A stretch of DNA of 64,000 bases. Source: an uncultured Myxococcales bacterium (lineage in GTDB: Bacteria; Myxococcota; Myxococcia; Myxococcales; Myxococcaceae). The stretch covers positions 62,001 through 126,000 of the forward strand of contig CALJKW010000025.1 of assembly GCA_937980205.1 (NCBI GenBank), written 5' to 3'. The notes under the pieces were generated by a model. It was not told where the DNA came from, made no database searches, and saw only the letters and a list, made by a program, of their open reading frames with translations. Positions 15,212 through 22,970 of the stretch are shown one piece after another. Position 1 is the first letter of the stretch, and the number at the start of each line of letters is the position of its first letter. The translations under genes were made by a program, and so were the position numbers.

Positions 15212-16219
15212 TCACGGGTTTTCCGAGTTCGGCGGCCACCGAGGCAGCCAGCCGCTCGCGACGCGCGTCGCTTTTCCGCCCTGCAGCGGCATCACCCACA
15301 CCTCGGGGCGCGCCGCGTCTCCGCGCACGAACGCCACCCGCTTTCCGTCGGGAGACACCGCCGGCTGGTCATCGTCGTGCGTGCCGTCGGTCAGCGCGCG
15401 CGCCTTGCCGCTCGCGAGCTCCACCGCCCACAGTCGCAGCCGGCCGCCGCCGCGCCGCGCCGCGAACACCACCTCGCGGCCGTCGGGAGTGAACACCGCA
15501 TCCCGCTCGACGTCCTCGCGCGCCTCGGGCGCCTTCGGCCCCGGCTCGAGCGGCTCGACGTGCAGCGGCTTCGGCGTGCCTCCCTCGCGCGGCAGCACGT
15601 ACAGCGCGTCGGAGCCGCCGCGGCTCGAGACGAACACGACGCGCTCGTCACGCACGCGCGGGGTCACGTCCTCCGAGGGGTCGACGGTGAGCCGCCGCGC
15701 GACGCCGCCGTCGAGGGGCATCGCGTAGAGCTCGGGGTCTGAATCGCGGCTGGAGGCGAAGAAGACCTCGCCGCCCGAGAGCTGGGGCTCGAAGCTGCCG
15801 GCCTCTCCGTCCTGGGTGAGCTGCTGCGCGCCGCCGTCGAGCTGCAGGAGCCACAGGTCCGAGAAGCCGCTTCGGGAGGACTCCACGATGACGAAGCCGT
15901 CTCCGACCGCCGGAGAGCGCGCGCGGCGAGCGTCCGCGTGCAGCTCGGCGCCGTCGAGGAACAACAGGCGCTCGACGTGGTCGTCGCCGTCGCCGACCGA
16001 CTCGACGACAATCAACCGGTCGCCGAGCCACGCGGCGGGGAAGTGCTGGCGGGGACCGCTCGTCAGCCGCTCGTCGCCTCCGTCGGGGAGCAGCCGGTGC
16101 ACCTGGCCCTCGGAGACGAACACCAGCCCAGAAGGCACGTCGGCCGGCGGAGCTCTGAGGAAGAACAGAGCCGCGCCGGCCGCCATGACGACACCGATTG
16201 CGATGACCGCGCGACGCAC
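15212..16219 (-). CDS. Membrane-anchored TolB/PD40-type beta-propeller protein
   Basis: The product is 335 residues from a GTG. An N-terminal anchor (AVIAIGVVMAAGAALFFL) is followed by repeated blades containing the PD40/WD40-like signature, for example DGGDERLTSGPRQHFPAAW, EDVTPRVRDERVVFVSSRGG and THDDDQPAVSPDGKRVAFVR. About six such blades would make a propeller outside the cytoplasmic membrane. Similar proteins act as scaffolds (TolB) or are surface proteins of unknown role. No enzymatic residues are evident. It follows the amidase gene on the same strand by 12 bp and may share its transcript. Confidence 0.82.
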   Translation of the reverse strand: MRRAVIAIGVVMAAGAALFFLRAPPADVPSGLVFVSEGQVHRLLPDGGDERLTSGPRQHFPAAWLGDRLIVVESVGDGDDHVERLLFLDGAELHADARRARSPAVGDGFVIVESSRSGFSDLWLLQLDGGAQQLTQDGEAGSFEPQLSGGEVFFASSRDSDPELYAMPLDGGVARRLTVDPSEDVTPRVRDERVVFVSSRGGSDALYVLPREGGTPKPLHVEPLEPGPKAPEAREDVERDAVFTPDGREVVFAARRGGGRLRLWAVELASGKARALTDGTHDDDQPAVSPDGKRVAFVRGDAARPEVWVMPLQGGKATRVASGWLPRWPPNSENP

Positions 16220-16231
16220 GCGCGAGCCCGC

Positions 16232-17857
16232 TTAGCGGATTCGCACCGCGTCCGCGATGACGACCTTGCCTTCGGCCGCCCAGCGCGACAGCACGATGCG
16301 GTTCCAGCCGGCAGAGAAGTCGAACGTGCCGACCGTGCGCCACGCGCCGCCGTTGACGGTCTGGTTCATCGTCGCCTGGCCGACCTTCTGGCCCGCCGCG
16401 TTGAACGCCACGAACGGAGCCGCGTTCGAGCGGTTGGTCCCCGCCGTCCACCACGCGTCGATGGTCTTACGGGCCGGAGCGTTCAGCTTGAACCAGAACG
16501 ACGCCCCGTCGCTCACCGGCGCGGTCGCCGCGTACCAGTAGCCCGTGCCGTAGTAGCCGGCGGTCGACGACGTGCTGATCCAGTTCGACGACACCTGGAT
16601 GTAGCCGACGGCCTGGTTGTTCCGCGCGTTGTTGCTGTCGACGACGATGGCGCCCGTCGGAGTCGGAGTCGGCGTGGGGGTCGGCGTCGGCGTCGGCGTC
16701 GAGGCGCCGCAGAACGAGTTGATCTTCGACAGGTACGACGTCCACGGCCAGTTCTTGCCCGGGTCGGTCCGGTTGTACGGCTGCAGCTGGCCGTGACCCA
16801 CGATGTGGAAGCGGTCGCGAACGATGCCGCGGTCCTTCGTGATGTTGCAGACCAGGCGCGCCGAGGCGTCGAGCTGCGCCGCGGGGAACGACGTCTGCGA
16901 CGCGAAGCCGGCGTGCTCGATGCCGATGGTGAAGTTGTTGCTCGACGTCCCGTTGCGGAAGCAGTCGGTCTTGTTGTTCAGGTTGCAGTTGTAGGTCGCC
17001 GCGATGTGCCACGCGCGGTCCGACTCGCGAACCAGCTGCGAGATCTCGGTCCCGGTCGACACCACGTAGTGCGCCGAGGCGCCCGCCACCGTGCGCGTCA
17101 GCCAGCCCCAGCAGCCGCTGTACGCGCCTTCGCACGTGTGGATGATGACCATCTTCGGCGCGACGCCGCCGCGCGAGTTGAAGTTCGGAGACGGACGCCA
17201 CAGCGCCGGCGCGTAGTCCGGGCCGGCCGACAGGCGCTGCTCGGCCGTCGCGAGGTCGCCGGCCGTCTCGCGCAGCGCGAACGGCTTGACGCTCAGGCGC
17301 TCGAGCTTCGCGGAGAGCTCACCGACGCCGAGCTTCAAGGTGCCGAACACCTCCTGGCGCGCGTACTCGGCCTTCGCCTCGGGGACGTCGTCGAGGCGCG
17401 CGTAGTCTTCGAGCACCGTCGACCACGCCTCGGCGTCCGTGCGGTCGATGCCGCGGGCGCGCGCGAGCGAGTCGAGGTACGCGGCGCCGGCGAGCACGTT
17501 CGGCAGCGCCTCGGTCTTCGCCTGCTCCTCGGTGACCCCGGCGAGCTCGGCGCCCTTGGTGAGCGCGTCGCCCCACAGCGCCATCAGGCCGAAGCGCGCG
17601 GGCTGCCCTTCGTGCTCGGGCTCTCCCTGAACCATCTCGTAGCGCGTCTCGGCCCACGCGATGGACTTGAGCAGCGCGGGAGGAATCGCGAAGCGCTCGC
17701 CGGCCTGCTCGAACTCCTTGTCGTACGTCGGCGCGGCGCGCAGCGCGGCCTCGGTGGAGACTTCGCCTCCGCTCTCGACATCGTCGCCGTCGCTCACCGT
17801 CAGCGCCGCGTCGCCGCAGCTGCACAACAGAATCACCACTGCGAATCTGGAAGTCAT
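16232..17857 (-). CDS. Modular N-acetylmuramoyl-L-alanine amidase lipoprotein with golvesin-like C-domain
   Basis: The product is 541 residues from MTSRFAVVILLCSC, a lipoprotein signal. The longer frame upstream is not supported. Domain order: a lysozyme/transglycosylase-like helical region (IPPALLKSIAWAETRYEM), then an amidase_2 domain with IIHTCEG, NFTIGIEHAGF and the zinc-site segment HIVGHGQLQPYNRTDPG. A TP-repeat linker follows, then a C-terminal domain like that of golvesin (VVDSNNARNNQAVG, GYWYAATAP). It should cleave peptidoglycan between muramic acid and the stem peptide outside the cell membrane. The combination of a lysozyme-like region with an amidase suggests two bond specificities in one protein. 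Confidence 0.9.
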   Translation of the reverse strand: MTSRFAVVILLCSCGDAALTVSDGDDVESGGEVSTEAALRAAPTYDKEFEQAGERFAIPPALLKSIAWAETRYEMVQGEPEHEGQPARFGLMALWGDALTKGAELAGVTEEQAKTEALPNVLAGAAYLDSLARARGIDRTDAEAWSTVLEDYARLDDVPEAKAEYARQEVFGTLKLGVGELSAKLERLSVKPFALRETAGDLATAEQRLSAGPDYAPALWRPSPNFNSRGGVAPKMVIIHTCEGAYSGCWGWLTRTVAGASAHYVVSTGTEISQLVRESDRAWHIAATYNCNLNNKTDCFRNGTSSNNFTIGIEHAGFASQTSFPAAQLDASARLVCNITKDRGIVRDRFHIVGHGQLQPYNRTDPGKNWPWTSYLSKINSFCGASTPTPTPTPTPTPTPTGAIVVDSNNARNNQAVGYIQVSSNWISTSSTAGYYGTGYWYAATAPVSDGASFWFKLNAPARKTIDAWWTAGTNRSNAAPFVAFNAAGQKVGQATMNQTVNGGAWRTVGTFDFSAGWNRIVLSRWAAEGKVVIADAVRIR

Positions 17858-17979
17858 TGTCGCCTCGGTTGAAGTGAAACGCGGGCGACTCACTCGACGC
17901 CCGCTCTTGCGGGGCGTTCGCAACGCATCCTTCGCGCCAGCACGTTGATCAGAGGGGGCGCTACCCGGTGCGATCGTCG

Positions 17980-17993
17980 ATTTGATTTCAAAT
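17980..17993. promoter_or_regulatory. AT-rich palindrome between amidase and response-regulator genes
   Basis: ATTTGA-TT-TCAAAT is a perfect 6-2-6 palindrome in an otherwise GC-rich 298-bp divergent spacer (17858-18155). It lies about 120 bp upstream of the amidase start and about 165 bp upstream of the response regulator. A site for a dimeric regulator is possible. No gene was recognised in the spacer. Confidence 0.35.
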
Positions 17994-18155
17994 GGGACAG
18001 CACACACGGCACAGGCGCACCGCAGTGTTGTCAGGCCTTTTTCACGTAGGACACAGGCGCAGACGCCTTCGGGTTTCAGTGGGAACTTTGGTTACCAGCC
18101 GCAGACGCCTCCACGACGCACTGCGCGCAGCGGCCCGCCCGCATAGAAAAAAGCC

Positions 18156-18551
18156 ATGGCAACGGGCAGTACGTTGGAGGGGCAGACCATTCTTCTGGTC
18201 GATGACGACAAAGACGTTCGCGAGGCGATCGCCGACGCGCTGGCCCAGGCCGGCTGCGTGGTCACCACCGCGGCGAACGGCCTCGAGGCGCTCGAGCTGT
18301 TGCGCCGTGGCGCGCGACCGCACGCCATGCTCGTCGACCTCGACATGCCGCTGATGGACGGGCGGACCTTCTGCGAGACGTGCGATCGCGACTCGGAGCT
18401 GTGGCGCATTCCGCGCGTGCTGCTCACCGCGAACCCGTACGCCGCGTTCTTTCACAGCCGCGCGTGGATGGTGCTCGCCAAGCCCGTCGACGTGAGCCGG
18501 GTCGTGGAGAGCCTCTCCACCGTGCTGGGCCCACATCGCCTCGCGGCGTGA
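18156..18551 (+). CDS. Single-domain response regulator
   Basis: The product is 131 residues, a bare receiver domain. The acidic pocket is DDD at 16-18, the phospho-acceptor is D61 in LVDLDMPLMDG, the Thr is T91 in LLTAN and the Lys is K109 in AKPVD. There is no output domain, as in CheY-like and DivK-like proteins that act through protein partners. No kinase gene is adjacent, so the partner is unknown. It is separated from the convergent Imm21-like gene by 64 bp. Confidence 0.92.
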   Translation: MATGSTLEGQTILLVDDDKDVREAIADALAQAGCVVTTAANGLEALELLRRGARPHAMLVDLDMPLMDGRTFCETCDRDSELWRIPRVLLTANPYAAFFHSRAWMVLAKPVDVSRVVESLSTVLGPHRLAA

Positions 18552-18615
18552 TTCTTTGCGCCTTCGGGGCCCCTGGCCAACTGCCCACAAATTCCGAACG
18601 ACCGTTCGAGACCGC

Positions 18616-19308
18616 TCACCACGTCAGCTCAACGAACCCCTCGCTCACGCTCACGCCGAGCTGCTTCGCGTCGCCGACGAACCACGCGCCACCGGGCGGA
18701 CCCTGATCAGGAACGTGGAGCGCGCCGTTCTTCTCGCGCCGCAGCTGGCCGGTCGTAAGCGCCGCGGGGAAAATCCACACCTCGCCCCGGTCATGCGCGA
18801 TGGGCTTGAGCTTCTTGAGCTTCGGCTTCTTCGACGAGGCCTCTGTGGTCAGCACGAGCCTTCGGTCTGCGAGCTCGAGCCGCACCTCACCGGGCTCAAC
18901 GGGAACGAACAGCTGGCCGCCCTTCGTCGCTGCGCCCTTCTTCGTGGCCGCGAGCGCGAGCGTGAGGTCGGTCGCATTCATCAGCTCGTACCCCCAGCTG
19001 CGCGTTTCGCCCACGTACCAGAACGTGTGGTCGGGGTGCTGAGGCAGCCGCCTGGCCTCGGGGTTGGCCTTCAGAAAGTGTTTCGTGAGCTCGGCGATCA
19101 CGACTTCGGCTTCGGCAGCGGTCGCGAACTCGAGCTCTTGCTTGCCCTTCTTGTTCGGCCGCAGGTGTTTTGGGAGCGTCTCGACGCCATGGCCGCCGTA
19201 GACGAGCCGCGTCTCGCCGGAGCCTCCGCTCGCACCACGCCACGCCTTCGCCGCTGTCGCGCTGGTGATGATCAACGGACCGCCCTCGGTGCGGAAGGAC
19301 ATGCTCAT
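18616..19308 (-). CDS. Imm21-like immunity protein, no toxin adjacent
   Basis: The product is 230 residues. The N-terminus SFRTEGGPLIITSATAAKAWRG fits the pattern of the Imm21 family, in which a GGPL(I/L) strand is followed by a helix ending in W-x-G. A later HTFWYVGETRSWGYELM and the C-terminal GGAWFVGDAKQLGVSV are consistent with a soluble alpha/beta protein. Imm21 proteins are predicted to neutralise polymorphic toxins, but no toxin gene neighbours this one. The assignment rests on recall of the family pattern and is moderate. It diverges from the cyclase fusion. Confidence 0.45.
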   Translation of the reverse strand: MSMSFRTEGGPLIITSATAAKAWRGASGGSGETRLVYGGHGVETLPKHLRPNKKGKQELEFATAAEAEVVIAELTKHFLKANPEARRLPQHPDHTFWYVGETRSWGYELMNATDLTLALAATKKGAATKGGQLFVPVEPGEVRLELADRRLVLTTEASSKKPKLKKLKPIAHDRGEVWIFPAALTTGQLRREKNGALHVPDQGPPGGAWFVGDAKQLGVSVSEGFVELTW

Positions 19309-19484
19309 TTGCGCGCAGCGTACAATGGAGCTCTCGCCGCGCAGACATCGAGATTCGGCGACACGTGCAACAGCACTGCGTGTTCTGCGTCATCGGCGAC
19401 TGGCTCTTCATCGGAGCGCGCCCCGCTCGAAGCACATCTTCAGCTTTCGCGATTTTGCGCTTTGGCAGGGAAGGACGAGGCTTC

Positions 19485-22400
19485 ATGCTCCCGGGCATGG
19501 CCCCGCCCGACGTCGCTCGCGTCCGCCGTGCCCTCGACAAAGCCCATCGCATGCTCTGGCAGACCCAGAAGCCCGACGGCTCCTGGGACATGCCGGGAGA
19601 CTTGGGGCCCTGGGTCACCGCGCAGGTCACCATCGCGCTGAAGTACGTCGGAGCGCTGAGCGACGAAGACGCCGCCGACACCGGCCGCTGGCTGCGCGGG
19701 CAGCAGCGCCGGAGCGGCTCGTTTCCCCTGCACCCCTTCGCGAACAAGGGAGAGATCGGCTCGACCGCCTGCTGCTGGGCCGCGCTGCACGTCTGCGGCG
19801 GCGCCGAGAACGTCGCGGCCGCCGCGGCAGCGAAGCGGTGGATCGACGCGAACGGCGGAATCAAGGCCGTCATCGACCGCCAGAACTACGGCGACCTCGC
19901 GCCGCTGTTCGTCGCCATCGCCGGCCTGCTCGACCCGCACAAGCTCACGTGCCCCATCTCGGCGCCGGTGCTCATCGACCCGGTGAAGCGGTTCCTCGCG
20001 AAGCGCTTCCACGGCGGCGTCTTCATGGCGGCGCTCGAGCTCGAGGTCATCATCCGCACCCTGCGCGGCGGCTTCCTGCAGAACGCGCTCAAGCGCATCG
20101 TCGCGAAGGGCTGCATCGAGGAGATGGCCGAGTTCCAGAACCAGAACGGCAGCTGGAACGACAGCGCCGTCATCAGCGTCGGCGTGCTGCCGGCGCTCAA
20201 AGCCGCGGGCCTCACGCTCAACGACCCGCAGCTCGCGCGCGGCGTGCAGTGGATGCTCGCGCAGCGCAAGCGCGACGACAAAGGGCTGCACTACGACGGC
20301 TTCGGCACCGAGGTGTGGTCGACCGCGTTCGACCTGCGCGCGCTGATGGCGAGCGGCGTGCCCGCCTCGGACGTCGACGTGCAGCGCGCCTTAGGTTGGC
20401 TCTGCGACGCGCAGCTCACCATTCCGATGCCGGCCATCGACAACCGCCAGCCCGGCGCGCAGCTCGACGGCGGCTGGGCGTTCCAGCGCACGAACCACAC
20501 GCTGCCCGACTCGGACGACGCGGGCGTCGTGCTCACCGCGCTCGGCCAGGCGCTCGCGCAGGGGGGCCTGGAGCCCGCGCTCGAGGCGAAGATTCGTCGC
20601 AGCGTCGCGCACGGTCAGAGCTGGGTCTTCGGCATGCAGAACCCCGACGGCGGCTGGTCGGCGTTCGTGTGGGGTCTGCCGGGGAAGAAGCCCGGGCCCA
20701 TCATGAAGGACCCGCGGCGCATGAACATGATGAACCCGTTCGACCTCATCAGCCTGTACCTCGACCCTGCGGGCAATGCGGGAGACCCCTCGACCGAGGA
20801 CCTCACCTCGCGCGTGCTGCACGGCCTCGGTCACACCGGCTACAACATCTCCGACCCGCGCATCGCGAAGGCGGTCGAGTTCCTGCGCGTGCAGCAGTGC
20901 GACAGCGGCGCGTGGTGGGGCCGCTGGGTGGTGAACTACCTCTCGTCGACCGCGTTCGTGCTGATGGGCCTCAAGGCCGTCGGCGCCAACCTGGAGGAGG
21001 CGTGGATTCAGAGGGCCATTCGCTGGATGAAGTCGCGCCAGAACCCGGACGGCGGCTACGGCGAAGGGCCGAAGTCCTACGCCGACGAGGCGTGGGCGGG
21101 GAAGGGGCGCTCGCTGCCTCCGCTCACCGCGCTGGTCGTGCAGGCGCTCATCGACGTCGGAGAGGGCGGCAGCCCCGAGTGCGAGAAGGCCGTCGAGTAC
21201 CTGCTGAAGTCCCAGAGCGCGGACGGCTCGTTCCCGAACGGCAAGTACCTGCACACCAACATCCCGCCCGAGACGTTCTACCTCTACCCCGAGGCCGCGA
21301 AGTTCTACCCCATCGAGGCGCTCGGCAAGTACGAGCAGTACCTCGCGAAGCCGACGCCTCCGCGCGAAGAGCGCTGGGGCGACCCGCAGCTCGACGCCGC
21401 GCGCAAGCGGCAGGACCCCGTCGCCGACGCCGTGGTGAAGGCCGTCATCGACGGCGGCCACGTCAAAGAGGTCAACGAGCTGTTGATGATGATTCTGCGC
21501 ACGGACGACCCGATTCCGCGCGCGCTGCCGGACCTCGCGAAGAAGTACTTCACCGACCACGAGGCGCTGCCGGCCTGGGCCGACCAGACGAAGATGGCCG
21601 CCGCGCAGCGGCTGTTCACGCGCGCCGGCTGGGAGATCGCCGCCGCGCTCTTCTGCTCTTCGCTGCCGCAGGCGTACGCCGCCGCGAAGGGGGCCCGCGT
21701 CATCGACGCGACGCACGCGCTCACCAAGAACACCAGGCAGCGCATCTTCGAGACCGCGCAGTTCTTGTTCGACGCCATCGACGAGAAGGCGCTCGACCCG
21801 GGGCAGCGCGGCGTGCGCACCATTCAGAAGGTGCGGCTGATGCACGCGGCGGTGCGGCACTACATCCGCACCTCGCCGGACGTGAAGTGGGACGAGGCCG
21901 AGCTCGGCGCTCCCATCAACCAGGAGGACCTCGTCGGCACGCTGATGACGTTCTCCATCGTGGTGCTCGAGGGGCTCGAGAAGCTCGGCGTCGACGTGAC
22001 GCCGGCTGAAGGAGAGGCGTGGCTGCACTACTGGAAGGTGGTGGGCCACCTGCTCGGGCTCGAAGAGGGGCTGATGCCGCGCGACGTGCCGGACGGGCAG
22101 CTCTTGATGGACGCGATTCGCGATCGCCAGTGGGCGCAGTCTCCGCAGGGGAAGCGGCTGATCAAGCCGCTCATCGCCATGATGGAGGGCTACTTCATCG
22201 GCAAGACGTTCGACGGAGTGCCGACGGCGCTGGTGCGCTTCCTCGCCGGAGACCACTGCGGCGACATCCTCGGGCTGCCCGACGCCGACTGGACGCGCGC
22301 GCTCGTCGATGGCGCCGCGTTCCTGCGCGAGGCCTTCGACGACGACGACGTGAACGACCCGGCCTCACGCATCTTCGCGAAGCTGACGCACGAGATGATG

Positions 22401-22502
22401 GAGTTCGTGGTGCTGCAGCAGCGCGGCTGGAAGCAGGCGCAGTTCAGAATTCCGCGCAGCCTGCGTGACACCATCGACCCCAAGAAGCTACAGGGCCGGT
22501 AG
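19485..22502 (+). CDS. Squalene-hopene-type cyclase fused to an MpaB/DUF2236-type oxygenase domain
   Basis: The product is 1005 residues from the ATG at 19485, preceded by AAGGACGAGG; ATG 19497 is also possible. Residues about 10-640 are a class II triterpene cyclase: repeated QW-type motifs (QKPDGSW, QNQNGSW, QNPDGGW, QNPDGGYGEG), the protonating motif DSDDAG with D342, D344 and D345, and GAWWGRWVVNY as in squalene-hopene cyclases. Residues about 690-1000 match the MpaB/latex-clearing-protein family (DUF2236): VRLMHAAVRHYI with H787 and H792, then GAPINQEDLVGTLMTFS. The first part should cyclise squalene or a related polyprene. The second could be a b-type haem oxygenase acting on the product. 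Joining both in one chain is unusual. Confidence 0.88.
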   Translation: MLPGMAPPDVARVRRALDKAHRMLWQTQKPDGSWDMPGDLGPWVTAQVTIALKYVGALSDEDAADTGRWLRGQQRRSGSFPLHPFANKGEIGSTACCWAALHVCGGAENVAAAAAAKRWIDANGGIKAVIDRQNYGDLAPLFVAIAGLLDPHKLTCPISAPVLIDPVKRFLAKRFHGGVFMAALELEVIIRTLRGGFLQNALKRIVAKGCIEEMAEFQNQNGSWNDSAVISVGVLPALKAAGLTLNDPQLARGVQWMLAQRKRDDKGLHYDGFGTEVWSTAFDLRALMASGVPASDVDVQRALGWLCDAQLTIPMPAIDNRQPGAQLDGGWAFQRTNHTLPDSDDAGVVLTALGQALAQGGLEPALEAKIRRSVAHGQSWVFGMQNPDGGWSAFVWGLPGKKPGPIMKDPRRMNMMNPFDLISLYLDPAGNAGDPSTEDLTSRVLHGLGHTGYNISDPRIAKAVEFLRVQQCDSGAWWGRWVVNYLSSTAFVLMGLKAVGANLEEAWIQRAIRWMKSRQNPDGGYGEGPKSYADEAWAGKGRSLPPLTALVVQALIDVGEGGSPECEKAVEYLLKSQSADGSFPNGKYLHTNIPPETFYLYPEAAKFYPIEALGKYEQYLAKPTPPREERWGDPQLDAARKRQDPVADAVVKAVIDGGHVKEVNELLMMILRTDDPIPRALPDLAKKYFTDHEALPAWADQTKMAAAQRLFTRAGWEIAAALFCSSLPQAYAAAKGARVIDATHALTKNTRQRIFETAQFLFDAIDEKALDPGQRGVRTIQKVRLMHAAVRHYIRTSPDVKWDEAELGAPINQEDLVGTLMTFSIVVLEGLEKLGVDVTPAEGEAWLHYWKVVGHLLGLEEGLMPRDVPDGQLLMDAIRDRQWAQSPQGKRLIKPLIAMMEGYFIGKTFDGVPTALVRFLAGDHCGDILGLPDADWTRALVDGAAFLREAFDDDDVNDPASRIFAKLTHEMMEFVVLQQRGWKQAQFRIPRSLRDTIDPKKLQGR

Positions 22503-22503
22503 C

Positions 22504-22806
22504 TTGGACCCTCAGCGCAAAGCGCCGCGTTGGAACCGGCGGCTGGTCTTCACTGCCGACGAAGGCTTCAAGGGCGACGTGCTCGACCTCTCGGCGGTCG
22601 GCCTTCGCCTGCGCGTGAGGGGCGGCACCGTCGAGGCGAGCTCCCGGTTGCTCGGCGGAGCGCTCACGTTCGAGGACGGGCGCCAGGTGCGCATCAAGGT
22701 GCGCGTCGCGCGCGCCGAGGTCATCGGTGAGTACGAGGAGCTGGGCCTCGAGATCGCCGAGGCCGACAAGTCGTTCTTCGACGCGCTGCCCGAGCTGAAG
22801 CCGTAG
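22504..22806 (+). CDS. PilZ-domain protein
   Basis: The product is 100 residues if it starts at the TTG at 22504, 1 bp after the cyclase stop; an upstream ATG at 22465 inside the cyclase gene is the alternative. The start reads RKAPRWNRRLVF and continues to DVLDLSAVGLRLRV. These are the RxxxR and (D/N)xSxxG signatures that bind cyclic di-GMP. The rest, LGLEIAEADKSFFDAL, completes the small beta-barrel. As a stand-alone PilZ it would act as a c-di-GMP effector on a partner. Its tight spacing to the cyclase suggests co-expression. Confidence 0.8.
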   Translation: MDPQRKAPRWNRRLVFTADEGFKGDVLDLSAVGLRLRVRGGTVEASSRLLGGALTFEDGRQVRIKVRVARAEVIGEYEELGLEIAEADKSFFDALPELKP

Positions 22807-22970
22807 CGCGACGCGACCCGAGGTGCCGCGCTGCTCGCGTACCTCGAGACACGCTGACGCACTCGGTGCGCGGCTCGCGTACATCCGAGAACTCGCGCCA
22901 CGGCCCCGATTGAATACGTTACGCCCGAACACGTTGTTGGCCCGACCGGCCGGCGCGTCGAGGGGCACCT

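Noticed and set aside
16670..16700. Short tandem repeat (TP codons) read as a possible CRISPR or microsatellite locus
   Set aside because: It encodes the TP-repeat linker of the amidase in frame.
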